From positions 1,116,001-1,180,000 of the forward strand of contig CM073196.1 of NCBI GenBank assembly GCA_037042915.1: DNA of 64,000 nt, read 5' to 3'. Made by a program: the position numbers and the translations under genes. Below the pieces are notes generated by a model that saw only the letters and a program-made list of their open reading frames with translations, ran no database searches and was not told where the DNA came from. This document shows, one piece after another, positions 33,728-45,097 of this stretch; positions within the stretch are counted from its first letter, which is position 1, and each line of letters starts with the position of its first letter. This DNA comes from Auricularia sp. M13. Its lineage: Eukaryota; Basidiomycota; Agaricomycetes; Auriculariales; Auriculariaceae.

Positions 33728-35041
33728 TCACTCGAACTTGAACCAATCAAACGACCCCGTGCCCGTCTCCGTCTCCAGTGTCCCGTCGCTGCCAACGGCC
33801 CCGCCGCTCGTCCTGGCGACCCAGCGCCCGTAAGGCACGCCCGCGCCGTTGACGACCGTCGCCGCGCTACGAGCAGCGGAGCCAAAATGAGTCTAGAACA
33901 TTCCACGGCGACAACTGAGACAGGAGCGCACCTCGCGACGGCGAACGCCCATCGCTTCTTGCCTGCGCTGAACTCGACGCGCAGCCCCAGCGCGCCCGCG
34001 ACGCCGCGGATGCCGGCCGGCTTCTCGGGCCAGGGTCCGGTCGGCGTGACCGCGACGCGCTGCCCCGCGGCCCACGCCCTGCCGCCCGTCCAGCTGTCCA
34101 CCAACGCAGCGGGCTCGCGCGCGTCCCAGAGCGCGGCGGACGTGTGGAACCCACTGGCGCCCTTCGGCCGGAAGTGGTACACGACGAAGGTGTACGGCCC
34201 CGCCTGCCCGCGCGTCCAGTACCACACGTCGATGATGCTCGACCATACGCCCTTCACGAAATTCTGCAGCAGCCGTCAGGAGCGATGTATCGGGCAGGCA
34301 AGGGAGCGAGGCGCGCACGGTGTCGTGGAAGCCTTATTTTCGCGCGCGTCAGTCCTAGGCCCCTAATCCCTGCAGAAAATGCCAGCGCGTACCCGTCCCC
34401 TCGAACTTCAGCTCCTTTCCACCGATCGTGCCGTCGACTTGGACCGTCGCGCCCTGCGCCGCGTCAGCATGCAGCGAGTCTCAAGACACGGCCAAGACGC
34501 ACCGGCACAGTCGTCGACCAGCCAATGCCGCTAAACAGTCGCGGCACCCCGAGCTGGCCAGGAGGCACGACCTGGTCCTCGCTGCCCAGCGCATCAGCAA
34601 ACGGCATCTCTTCAAAACAGCGCATACAACGCACTCAGCGACGGGCGTATGCCCGCCCGGCACGCTCGCCGTCAACTTCAGCGTAGCGCTTCCCTGCGGC
34701 CCAGCATAACTAACAATCCAAGTATCCCCCTCCCTCTTCCACCCGCCCGCGCCGGCCCAGTCGCCCTCGCCGTCCTCGACGCTGCCCGCGGTGGCGGGGA
34801 CGAACTGGCCGGGCAGCGTGCTGCCGTCCGCGCGCGTCCCGGACACCGTGACGAAGAGCGGCACGGGCGCGCCGGGGAAGAGCAGGCCGGCCATGAAGAC
34901 GATCTGGATGGATGCGAGCGAGCCCGGCTCCGATGCGCCGCCCTCGAAGTACCACCACTGTACGGGCTGCGAGGCGTCTGCCACCGTCGGGAGCGGCCAG
35001 ACTGGTGCGTCGGGCGTGTAGCTAGTTAGATTCAAGGCCAT
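33728..35041 (-). CDS. CrtC / Diels-Alderase-like lipocalin-fold protein
   Basis: This belongs to the hydroxyneurosporene-synthase (CrtC/AttH) superfamily, two linked lipocalin-like domains. Fungal members include pericyclases that catalyse Diels-Alder steps in polyketide pathways. Key segments: SQPVQWWYFEGGASEPGS in the N-terminal domain, IVFMAGLLFPGAPVPLFVTV, GDTWIVSYAGPQGSATLKLT, then after introns FEGTGTRWH, the family hallmark VWSSIIDVWYWTRGQAGPYT, and in the C-terminal domain GPWPEKPAGIRGVAGALGL and GTGSFDWFKFE. There are four or five short introns. No signal peptide is seen. It is divergent from a methyltransferase gene 422 bp away. No polyketide synthase is in the window, so a pathway role is only a suggestion. 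Confidence 0.7.
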
Positions 35042-35463
35042 CGTTGTGAATGCGAGCGGGGGTTGTGGCTGAGACTGAGACTGCGGGGAAGATGCTATTG
35101 TTCGTGCGGGCTTTTGTCTGACAGCTTGCGTATCACGCAAGTCTCTGCGCAATGGTGATGACTGGCGCTGGCCAGTGTTCACGTTACAGATGAGGCCTCC
35201 GTAACAGCGTTCACGCTTGAAAGCTGTCGGCGCGTCGATGCAGGCGTCCAACTTGAAGGAATTCCAACCTTCGACCCGGCCCGATGCCGATGGCGTGCAC
35301 GGAGATAGCGGAGCCCAATCTACGTGCTATTGTCCTCAGCATTTCCCAGTTCCGTGCATGCCCTGCGGCTTCTGAGACGCAGACAGTCACCGGGCAGCGC
35401 ATGCTCAGGTTGTCGCGCGATTCCGGAGCGGGGAGACGCCGCCTTCTGACCGACTCCGATGCC
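35042..35463. promoter_or_regulatory. divergent promoter region of lipocalin-like and methyltransferase genes
   Basis: This 422-bp region lies between two divergent start codons. No strong TATA element or binding motif can be singled out. Confidence 0.4.
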
Positions 35464-36328
35464 ATGAACGCCGCACCGACTTGGAGCGGGTGCGGCGCCG
35501 GCGAGCGCGTGATGCCGCTCGCGCGCGTCATCGCGGAGAAAGTGGGCAGGGCCATCGTCGCCGCGTTCGCCTTTGACGAAGACGCGACGCGCGTGCTGGA
35601 CTACGGCTGCGGCACCGGTCAGTACTCAGTCCTGGACGCCAGCGTACACTGACAAGGATTACTCTATCGATTAGGACTGCTCGCCCGCGCGCTGGCGCCG
35701 CACAGCAGGACGGTCGTCGGCGCGGACGTCAACGCCGCCGCCGTGGCGCGCTTCAACGCGCGCTGCGGCCAGCAGGGCATCGCGCCCAGCGAGATGCGCG
35801 CCGTCGTCGTCGACGCGCTCGGCGCCGAAGAGTCTGACGCGTTTGACGTCGTCGCGGTGCGTGCCCTCCGACGGCGAATGCTCGCCTGCCCCAGTCTAAC
35901 ACGGAGACTGCGCACAGTGCTCCATGGCCTACCACCATTTCGCCGACATCGCACAGACGACGCGCGCGCTCGCCGCGTATCTCAAACCTGGCGGCGCGCT
36001 CTTCGTGGCCGACGCGCTCCGGCCCGCGTCTTCATCTTCATCTTCGACGTCGAAGTTGCTGCATGTCGGCGGGCCGCTGCACCTGCACGGCGGGCAGGTC
36101 GAGCACCCGGACGGATTCTCCAAAGAGGAGATTGAGAGCGCTTTCGTCGCTGCGGGCTTGGAGGACGTCCAGGTGCGAGTTGTTCATCGCGTCGAGGGCG
36201 GCCGGGGAGTGTGGGAGGTCTTCCTGGCCTGCGGGTGGAAGCCCGATCCTGACGGTGCCGACTCGGACTCGGATGAAAATGCGACTACGGAGGAGCTCGA
36301 GGAAGACGGTGCTGAAAGTGTCGTCTGA
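35464..36328 (+). CDS. class I SAM-dependent methyltransferase
   Basis: Three exons (35464-35617, 35675-35856, 35918-36328) with clean GT-AG junctions. Motif I of the Rossmann fold is RVLDYGCGTGLLARALAPH, with the acidic residue of motif II in TVVGADVNAAAVARF. CSMAYHHFADIAQTTRALAA and YLKPGGALFVADALRP follow, as in methyltransferase family 11/25 proteins acting on small molecules. A Ser run encoded by TC-rich codons interrupts the region after ADALRPA. The C terminus has an acidic tail (DSDSDENATTEELEED). The substrate is unknown. The ATG at 35464 is preferred; the frame is open further upstream. Confidence 0.8.
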
Positions 36329-36527
36329 CTGCCACTGTTTTGCACAAACGAGATCGACGTGACTCTCAGGAGAGCGCGCTCTCAGCCTTCACTGCCTACG
36401 GATCCCCGCTCGACCAAGCTTCTCCGCGCGAGTGACAGCTTGACATGTCACATGATGAACATCCCGCGCGCGCGGGTACAGTACAGAGCGCCGCAACCCG
36501 CACGGCTTGCCTCTCCCTACACCGGAC

Positions 36528-37724
36528 ATGCACATCGCGCTCGCCCTGCTGGCAGCGCTAGCGCGTCTGGTGAACTACACGATTGACGACACGCGCGCCG
36601 CAGTACACCTCCGTGCACCTCTGGAACGCGCGATCAGTGCTCGAGCTGCGGCGCGCGGCCGGACGGGACGCAGGCTTTTGACGAGACGTGGTGCGTCGTC
36701 TTCCGCGATGCGTACTACCGGCGTTCTCACCGTCGTGACACTGACAGGCACGACGAAACGACCTTCCCCGGCGGACAACTCCCGTCCAACGTCTCCTTCA
36801 CATTCAACGGTGCGCCCGCAATGCCTCACACATATCTCCGAGTCGGAATCTCATGAATTATATACTGTACATAGGAACCGTCCTGTACATATTCTGCATC
36901 CTCGCGAACAACATCAACATCGCGCACAAAGATACGCGCCTCGCATTCTAGCTGGACGGGTCGCCCGCGCCCATCGGCCAATTTCTCCACGTGCCCGACC
37001 CGGATGTGGATGGCTTCATATACGACCAGCTGGTCTTCAAGAATGACGCGGCGCTGGCGCACGGCGAGCACACGATGCTGGTTTCGAACTGGGCGGACGG
37101 CGAGAGCGGCTCGCTTGTGCTGTTTGACTATGCCGTCTACTCGTGAGCGCAGCTAAGCGCGAATCGTTTCAGTGCTTATTGCTAATACTGCACTGTCACG
37201 GTGCAGAACGGAAGAAGCAGACCCCGTCTCACGCCCTGCCAGTGTAAGCACAAGCACAAGCACCAGTATACAGTCTCGATCGTGTCCTGACATCGGCGCA
37301 ACCGTTAGAGGACGCAAACCATCCATCGCCTTCGCCCACGCCCACACAGGAAGCCGCCCGGAGAGCAAACGCCGGCGGGGGGCGTCGTGGCCGTGGCCCT
37401 CCTCACGCTCGCACTCTTCTTTTCCCGCCGGCGGAGGCGCCGACAAATAGCTCGGGCCAGCGACGCGTCCGACGTCGTCGACCCGTTCGAGTCGCACGTC
37501 GGAACCGGCACGGGCGCATGGAACTCGCCTCAGCATGAAAAGGGGCTGTTAATAAGATTCGACACGGGCAACTGACGGCGACTGCGAGCCATCCTGTGGC
37601 GCCACAGTCGACCCGCAGTACCGGGGGAGAAAGCGCTGAATTCCGCGGCGAGCTGGAGCGGATACGGCAGGAGCTTGAGAGGGTGCGGCAGTTGGCTGAG
37701 CCGCCCGAGTACCCGCGCTGGTGA
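36528..37724 (+). CDS. single-pass membrane protein with beta-rich ectodomain
   Basis: This belongs to a large basidiomycete family of cell-surface proteins of unknown function. It has a signal peptide (MHIALALLAALARL), directly followed by VNYTIDDT, a family hallmark. Later exons give DGTQAFDETW, TTFPGGQLPSNVSFTFNG, TVLYIFCILANN, then DGSPAPIGQFLHVPDP, FIYDQLVFKNDAALAHGEHT and SGSLVLFDYAVYS, which closes the ectodomain. A Ser/Thr-rich stalk leads to one transmembrane helix, GGVVAVALLTLALFF, with the stop-transfer run SRRRRRRQ. The cytosolic tail ends in a short coiled coil, ELERIRQELERVRQL. About six introns are required, and I have not fixed each boundary. Confidence 0.7.
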
Positions 37725-38162
37725 TGCTGTGGTCTGAGGGCTCTGTTTTTTGTGCTTAAAGTTATGTAAGTGGTGAGTCGGAGGGATTCGTTGTTATACA
37801 GCACTAGGTTTAATTGTATTTTGTGATGCCCATCTTGAGCGAGCGCAGAGTAGACTTTCGATATTGAACATTGATGGTGAGACTCTGGATTTATTCAGTG
37901 TTCTGTAAACACTGAGGAGACGGCGGCCGACATGAGAAAGACTTCGCGAAGGCGCATTCGACTCCGCGCGGCGGCGCGACCTGGACGACTCACGAGCACA
38001 AACGCGTCGGATTCCACCGACGTTGCGCCGAAATTCTACGCTCAAGAGTCAACAGCACTGCTGCATGACCCTCTGCGATGTTCTGAGGCGGCCCGCGGCC
38101 CGGCAGGTGCTGGCTGAGAGCATAAATTCGCGGACTTGCCAACTCGTGAGACGTGGATCGTG
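37725..38162. other. intergenic region
   Basis: There is no gene in this 438-bp gap. GCATAAATTC near 38120 may serve as the TATA element of the following gene. Confidence 0.4.
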
Positions 38163-39080
38163 ATGTTGCTGTCCCTCTCAGTTCTCGCCTTCACGGCCTC
38201 TGTGCTTGGCCATGGCGCCGTTACGTCGCCCACCCCTCGTGCTGTGCGGCTCTCCAATCGATCTCATATGAGATTTTACTGACAGGGTGTCAACAGCTTG
38301 GAGCGGCCGCCCAAGCAGCCTGCGGAGATGCCGTGTACAAGGTCCTGAAGTCCGGTACGCAAACGCGATGCTGTGCCCTATTTGCGCAAGATTGACAACT
38401 ACCGCTGCTGTAGACAAATACGGACCCGTGAGCGTTCCATTCAATTACCACCAAAGACCCTTAGCTGAACCTCCCGATTCAGATCGAGAATGCCGCGAAG
38501 AAGATAGATGCCACCTACAACGCGACCGCATGCCATCTGTTCTTCTGCCGCGGCAACCAGGTGCGCCCACAGCTGCCGCGCCGCCTGAGGTGTGCGGACG
38601 ATTGACTCGGAAGCCACGTCGTAGTTCGAGGATAACGAGTCGAATGTCAAGTCGTACCCTGCGGGCACGCAGGTGGCGTTCCACGTCGACCTGGAGGCGC
38701 ACCATACCGGCTATGCAGTGTGTTACTCGACCGACCGATCGTCGTGCCGCTGAGCACAGGTCTAATCCCATGAACACGCTCATAGAATGTCTCCATCGTC
38801 GACCTCGTCACCCAGAAGGCCATCGGAGAGCCGCTCAAGACCTGGCCGGTCTACGCGAACGAGTCGCTAGGTCCGCAGGACTGGCCGCCTGATGAAAGTG
38901 AGTTCCTGAGTGTTCACGGTTTCAGACGTTAACGTTTGCGACGCAGCGGACTTCACTGTGACTATCCCGTCTACGCTGAACGGCGCATGCACGACCGCCG
39001 GGAAGTGCGCCATCATGTGGTGGTGGTACGGGTATAATGGCCAGACGTACGAAAGCTGTGTCGACTTCACGTCCTCGTGA
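38163..39080 (+). CDS. secreted LPMO-like protein (chitin-binding type-4 / AA-type fold)
   Basis: The signal peptide MLLSLSVLAFTASVLG is followed at once by HGAVTSPTPRA, so cleavage would expose an N-terminal His, the first ligand of a copper histidine brace. Six exons continue LGAAAQAACGDAVYKVLKS, DKYGP, ENAAKKIDATYNATACHLFF, FEDNESNVKSYPAGTQVAFH with VDLEAHHTGYA (candidate second His), VSIVDLVTQKAIGEPLKTWP and AIMWWWYGYNGQTYESCVDF. Paired Cys are conserved along the chain. The family resembles lytic polysaccharide monooxygenases acting on cell-wall polysaccharides; I cannot assign an AA class. The 3' end lies tail-to-tail with Dicer, within 100 bp. Confidence 0.75.
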
Positions 39081-39165
39081 GCTACTCGAATGTCAGCCAT
39101 TACTTTGATGTCTATTCCGCAAAGAATACAGGTGGTTACATTCTCGTCGCACTGATACAATCCAT

Positions 39166-42100
39166 TTAGTCTACAACCGGGTCCTCGGAGTCGTTGATAT
39201 CTGGCCCGGGGCTCACCCTCGACCGAAAGCTTTTGCTGAGCAGACTTATCGAATCCATCCTCTGTCTCGTCATTGACCTGTTCCACGTCGACCTTGTCGA
39301 CGTCGTCTCTTGTCCTACCCTTCTTGCGGTCAATGTGCATGCAGGTGCACAGATGAAGCATGTGGAACGGCGACTCCTCGTCCGATAGGACCTGGAGTGC
39401 CGCCTCTGATGCGTAGGCTTTTGCAAGAATGAGCGACTGAGCTTGGACGGGACGTATGACTTCGATGTCGTGTACCACGACCGTCGCGCTGTCGTTCTTG
39501 CCTCCATCCGGGTTGCTTGCCGATTTCCTACATACTGTTAATCAACTACGACAGCAAAGTTTCGCCCACCCAACGCACCTGAACCTAACTTTACAACATC
39601 CATAGCACCCCACGTACAGCATGAGCTGCGTCGTCGGGTCGCGTGGCATATCCGGGCTGAGCAGCACAAGGACGTCTTGGATCACCGCGCATATTCTGCT
39701 GGCAGCCCGCTCAAAGTCGTGGCCCATGTCGATGAACAAGGCTGCGAAGACGGCCTCGACGAGGTCGCCGAGCACCTTCGGAGTGTCCATCTTCCATCCA
39801 TCTCGTACGACTTGCTCCGCGGTCATCTCGATCAGGCTCCGACGGGCGGCGTCGATGTCCTTCGCGAGCTCGATGTTGTTCTGCAAGAGGCACTCGTGCA
39901 CCCGCAGCCGCGTCACAGCGATCCACGACAGTGTTGCATTGCAGACGGTGCGTTGACGGGCCCAGGATAGCTGGCCGCACGTCGCCTTTGGGTACTTCTT
40001 GAAGAGATATTGCGTGACGGCCATGTCGAGCAGAGCTGGGATACTGTTAGCCAAGACAGTCAGGCGAATACAGTGAACCACGCACCATCCCCCAGGAACT
40101 CCAAGCGTTCATAACTTGGGGTTTCCGGAGACTGCATCGTCCTGTGGGTAACAGCCTCCAACAGCAGCGTCTCGTTGGCGAACTCATGTCCGAGCCGTTG
40201 TTGCAGCTACTTGTAATGAGCTTGCATCCAAAGGCTTAGTTGGATACGCTCACCTCGTGCAGGAGCGGTCTCCGCGAGGTGGTTGGCTCCAGCTTTTTGT
40301 ATCTTTCTTCCCACATCTTGTCCGCGGGCCCAAAGCAAAGGCCAAGCCTCCCGCCTACAGCAAGTGCACAGCTAACGCCGCCGCTGGCGAATGCAGCACC
40401 GAGCAGCGCCTCCACACATTCCTGCATACTGCGCCGGACCATATCGACCTTCCCGTCCGTGAGGCAAGGCGTCCACTTGCGTCGCGAGCCGACTTCAACA
40501 GAAAGGTAGCGTTGTAGATTGAACGCCCGCGCTCTCGCAAGCAGCGACTTGTTGGAGATAGACGGCATGCGGACGTTCGTGAGCTGGCCTTCATGCTTGT
40601 ACGGAAATGCGTGGAACGCGTAGACGCTGACGCCGAGCTTCAAGAACGCGTCGCCGTACGTTTCTAAACGCTGATTGTCGAAGCCCATCTGCGCATCCGG
40701 AAGCGTGGTCGCCTCTATGAGAGCGTTAAGCGGTATGCCCGGCAGGTCGAGGGCACTGGCGCGCGCAACGTCACACAGGCGCCGAGTGAGTTGAGGAAGG
40801 TATCGCACAGCATTCGCGGTAGAGTTAGAGAGTAGCAGACGATGGCAGAGTGACTGCGGGGCCATCCGCATGGAGGCGGCGGTCCCGCATTCACCCTGCC
40901 GATCGAGTCCAGTCACAGAAGATATATCGTACCATGAGGTCTCGAGGCGCGGTAGTTGTCGCAGACGAAGCATAGGGGAGGCTGGCTCGATGTCGAGGAA
41001 GTATTTCCTGTTTTCGAATAGGTTCTGGTAATAGGCCGAGTAGGACTCAAAGCCTGCTTCACAACACTTGCCATCCAGTTCGTCAGGTTTGCTATCCACC
41101 GTGAGCCCGGTGTGTCGATTAACCAAGACGCTGAGATAGCCCAGCCTGATGCGGTTGACAACGAGAATCTCTTCGCTATCGAAAGCCGCAGCAGAATGCC
41201 AGTCCTTGGACGTTGGATTCTGAACAAAACTGCGTGTAGCGGCGACGTCGAGCCGCCCGTCAGCACCCAGCAGAGCGATGTAGAACGCGAAGGGTGGATC
41301 AGACTTGCGCATGAAGACTGCACAGAGGCGAAGAGCAGTCTTCGTGCATTCGGCTAGCAGCGCAACAGTCTCCGGGTCAGCCGCGAGACACATAGCATTT
41401 CCGAGCGCATAGCGTCCTCTGTTGACCGAGAACTCGACGTCCGGCATGCGAGCACCAGTGACGAACGCAGCTGCAGGCACCCCGTCAACGAAATACGTGT
41501 GGACCCACATCGTGTCGCCGATCGGCCTCCAAGGCTGGATAACGTCCACGAGCATACGCTCCGGCACATCGGACACGTCCTCGGCCTTGCGTCCATACGC
41601 ATCCTCGCCGGACTTATCGCGCTTGTGGTTGACGGGGAGGAGGTGGTCGTCGTACAGGCCGAGCGCAAGGAGCTCCATGACCGCAGCAAACGCGGCCGCG
41701 CGCCGCGCCTCGCGCTTCGACTTTCTCGGCTCGCCGCCGGAGTCGAAGTGGAGAGCGGTGCGCGGCAGCGGCAGCGCAGGCGGGAGGTCCAGGCTCGCTG
41801 TGAACTTCTGCTCACCGACTTCGTTCTCCGCGTACGTCGGGCGGAGCACGCCGTACTGGTCCGACGGCGCGGACGCGCAGAGACGCTCGAGGATGCTAAT
41901 GGCTGTGTCGTATGTTAGTGTGGCACCTGTGGAAGGGATAACATATCGCTCGCGCAGCGCGAGGTCGACCTCTGAGGGCTGCTCTGCGTCTGGTGTCTCC
42001 CCGGGAGTTGGGGCAGAGGATGTGGCATACTGCTCGCGCAGCAGTGGTTCGGAGTCCCGCATCCCTTCATACTTGGTGAGCGCGATGGGGTCGTCCTGTG

Positions 42101-43866
42101 GTAAGAGCACCACATAAGTCGAGTTGGCGCGCCGAGCGCGTCCGCGCGATTGGACATAAGATATGAGATTCTGGAGGCCGTCGAAGCGCACGACCAGATG
42201 GCAAGCCTGGAAGTCAAGGCCCTCCTCCGCCACAGAAGTAGCCAAGAGCATATTGTAGACGTCGCGGCGGAACCCGTCGACGATGGCAGCCTGCTGCTTC
42301 GAGTCCATCCCAGCGAGATCCGTTTCCCCGGCAGTTGCGTGACCGATGAGGGCTGCTGGGGAGACCCAGTTCAGCTCGGGTAGTCGCGGAAGGAGCTCGG
42401 CCAGAGTCAGCGCGATGTGCTTCTGTTCGACGAAGATGACGCATTTGAAGTGATTGTCGTGGTGCTCGCAGAGGACATCGGATAGCAAATGCAATTTGGG
42501 AGAGATCAAGGACGCCGGAATCTCCGCGAGCTCAAAACCAGGCGCAAATTCCACGAGGCGGGCGTGTACATCTTCAAAACGCTTGAGGGTGGCGAGTGAT
42601 TTATTGGTCCCCGAAATGGCTGCTTTGCGTGCAGCGGCCGTGAGCTTGCTGACCAGGGCCGTGAAGTACTTATGAGCGAAGAACTCGGCAGCGTAGACAC
42701 CCAAAGAGTCAAGCAAGACGTCTCTCCGAGTTTTGAGCTTCCCGAAGTCCGGGACATCTTCCTCCAAGAGCGGAGAAAGATTGTCCCAGACTGCTGGAAC
42801 GCTGACCTCGGGCTCGACCATCATGTTGTGTGCGGCATCGATATCGTCTGCATCCGCAACGTCGAGTCCATAAGTATCGGCTTCGGTAGGAGCGTAACTC
42901 CGGTAGAGATAGACGAGCTCCTTCGGCTTGTTGACGTGCTTGGATAGCTCGACTTGGTGTTCCTTCACCGCAATGATCTTCGCGTTCATCGTGCTCTCCA
43001 GAGCACTCAGCTGCTTCTCAGCCCGTTCTCGTTTCGCGTCCCAAGTGGGCGAAGCCGTCATGCCGAATACTTTAGGCAACAATTAGCCCCAGGACGGAAA
43101 AGCCAACTGCGAGCCGAGCTCACTCTTCGGGCGCTTGCTGCTGGGCAACGTGGCGACAAATTGGTTGAGGATTTGCGCGTACGGATGTTTACCCTGCGCA
43201 TGGTGCGCCTCGTCGAAGACCAAGAGCGAGATCTGGTGCAGCATCAGCTGCCGGTGCCCGTCAGGATCCAACGCTCCCGTGCCTTCTGCATCTGCCAATG
43301 GGCGTGCGTAAGGAGGTCAAGTAGGATTTGGGCTGTCATGAGTGTGTAAGACGCCGTGCCTCCTCGTGGTGTCGGTCGACACTCACGCGTCATTACGAGG
43401 ACATCCCGCTTGCTGAATTCCTTCTGCCACTGGTCTCGATCCCAGAGCTCGAGCTTCTTATCATCAACAGTCATCTCGCCAATGTAATGTTGGGTCCTGA
43501 GAGGGACGCGAGGCTTTATGAAGGCTGCTTGCTGCACGACCAGTGGTCGTTTTGGCGCGAGGAACACCACTGTGCACATCGTTAGCATCCATCGCAGTGG
43601 TAAGCTCACCGCTGCGCACCGACTTTACGCTCCGCAGATGGCTGGGCTGCAATCCACTTGATGAGCTGAACGGCGATAAAGGTCTTGCCTGGATTCTATT
43701 TAGCCAGCACGATGTGGCCAGAGGTATGCCGGATAGCGAACACACCTGAACCTGTATCCAGTACGGCGATGACATTTCCCTGCTTGGCCGATACAAGTAT
43801 TTCCTCCTGGTATCGCCGCACCACAAGCGGCGCCGGCGGCGCGTCGTCCTGGCTCTGATGTGGCAT
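39166..43866 (-). CDS. dcl: Dicer-like ribonuclease III
   Basis: Dicer cuts long dsRNA into small interfering RNAs. The start at 43866 is in a strong CCACCATG context and gives MPHQSQDDAPPAPLVVRRYQ. The helicase has Walker A DTGSG/KTFIAVQ split by an intron, the DEAH box LLVFDEAHHAQGKH, then GMTASPTWD, and the C-terminal helicase motifs LLATSVAEEGLDFQACHLVV and YVQSRGRARR. A Dicer-dimerisation region follows (TYDTAISILERLCASAPSDQ). RNase IIIa has QRLETYGDAFLKLG and MQECVEALLGAAF. RNase IIIb has SYERLEFLGDGALLDMAVTQ and LGDLVEAVFAALF. No PAZ or C-terminal dsRBD is clear. One exon spans 40236-43082. The last 300 bp, after QVLSDEESPFHMLHLC, are uncertain, so the end is approximate. Confidence 0.9.
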
Positions 43867-44004
43867 GGTGGCGGGCGTAAAGGAGCGTACGCGGACGCGG
43901 GGCTTGCCGAAGCGCGCCTCTCCCAGGTCAGGCTGTCCCTAAAAGGGTCCCGTTAGGTGGATCCCTCCCTTTGATGCAATCCACCCAGTAGGTCTCTCTG
44001 GCAG

Positions 44005-44156
44005 TGGCATGCCATGGCGCGCCAGAGGATTGCCTCCCATAGCGAGCACCAAGCGAGCACATGGTGACTTCTGCGCTATCTCCTGTGGTGCGCCAGCGGC
44101 ATCCTGCGCTCTCAGTTTGGCGTGCCACCTCCGCTGTTCTTTCCGTTGGCGCGCCA
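44005..44156. repeat. cluster of TGGCRYGCCA palindromes upstream of Dicer
   Basis: Perfect 10-mers begin at 44005 and 44015 (directly abutting), 44118 and 44147, with a one-base variant TGGTGCGCCA at 44086. The step from 44086 to 44118 is 32 bp, the same period as in the main array. The cluster lies 140-290 bp upstream of the Dicer start codon. Confidence 0.75.
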
Positions 44157-44526
44157 TCGTGCGACCCGACTTAGAACTGCCCGGTTAGAATCAACGCCAT
44201 GTAATCGAGCATCCAGCGAGTCCGTCGGCTGCTTCAATCTCACGACGCAATTTCTGACTGGGTATACACCCGAACTCCTATCCCCCGCACTGCGTCTGCG
44301 TCGGCCACATTCAACTCAGGTTCACCATATTTGTGTCTTGCAACTGAGTCCGCGTCTCCGAATCGTCGAGCCGTACATTTATCATATTTGAGAGCTACGG
44401 CAAATGAACAGACAGAGTGGCTGACATGGCGCAGGCAAGTAGAAAACAAGGGCACACATTTTGCTGCTCAATACGCGGTCAGTGCACTGCGACACCTTCT
44501 AGCACATCTACCGGGACTTACTCGAA

Positions 44527-45018
44527 CTAGTTCTGCGCCTTGAGTTTCGCCTCAAGGCGTTCGCAGCGCCTGGTGAGGCGTTTGATGTCCTGGCGCAGCT
44601 TCTTCTCGGTTTCCACCAGGTCGTCGTGCTTGTCCAACAGCTGGGCCAACTCCTCGAGACCGCCCTCAAAATTGTCTCGAGCTTCCTCGTCCGCGTAGCC
44701 TTCAAGGAGCGCGGTGCATTCCTCGCGAAGCCACTCCAACGTCTCCTTTTTGACGTCGTCTATGATGGTCATAAGGCGACCGTCGGAGGAAGTCTTCTGC
44801 TCTTGCTCCCTCCGAGCGCGGAGCCGTTTGAACGCCGCGCGCGGCGTGATGGCTGGTGAGGCCGCGAGGCGCTTATTAGCCTTCGGCGTGGTAGCATCGG
44901 CGGGCGAGGTAGCAGCCCGCTTGAGAGTGTTCGCCGTCGAAGGCGGCGGCGTCGAGGGCGGCGCTGTCGGCTGCGTTTCGTACGACGCGTCGGTGGAGCA
45001 CGGCGAGGGAGCGTCCAT
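44527..45018 (-). CDS. small basic coiled-coil protein, unknown family
   Basis: This is an intronless 163-residue frame. The N-terminal 65 residues are Pro/Thr/Ala-rich and likely disordered, with two basic patches (TPKANKRL and AFKRLRARREQEQK) that could act as nuclear localisation signals. The C-terminal 80 residues are helical: TIIDDVKKETLEWLREECTA, EEARDNFEGGLEELAQLL, then a heptad pattern in LVETEKKLRQDIKRLTRRCE and RLEAKLKAQN. I do not recognise a family. Its 5' side, only 80 bp away, is the 32-bp palindrome array. Confidence 0.55.
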   Translation of the reverse strand: MDAPSPCSTDASYETQPTAPPSTPPPSTANTLKRAATSPADATTPKANKRLAASPAITPRAAFKRLRARREQEQKTSSDGRLMTIIDDVKKETLEWLREECTALLEGYADEEARDNFEGGLEELAQLLDKHDDLVETEKKLRQDIKRLTRRCERLEAKLKAQN

Positions 45019-45097
45019 GGTACCAGGTCAAGAGATGGGACTGCCCGACAAATTGCTCGACGGCGTGCGGATGGATGCATGGCACCGCCATCAGTGC

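Noticed and set aside
39166-39478. C-terminal dsRNA-binding domain in Dicer
   Set aside because: The region after HMLHLC is acidic and charged without the DRBM pattern, and splicing there is unclear.
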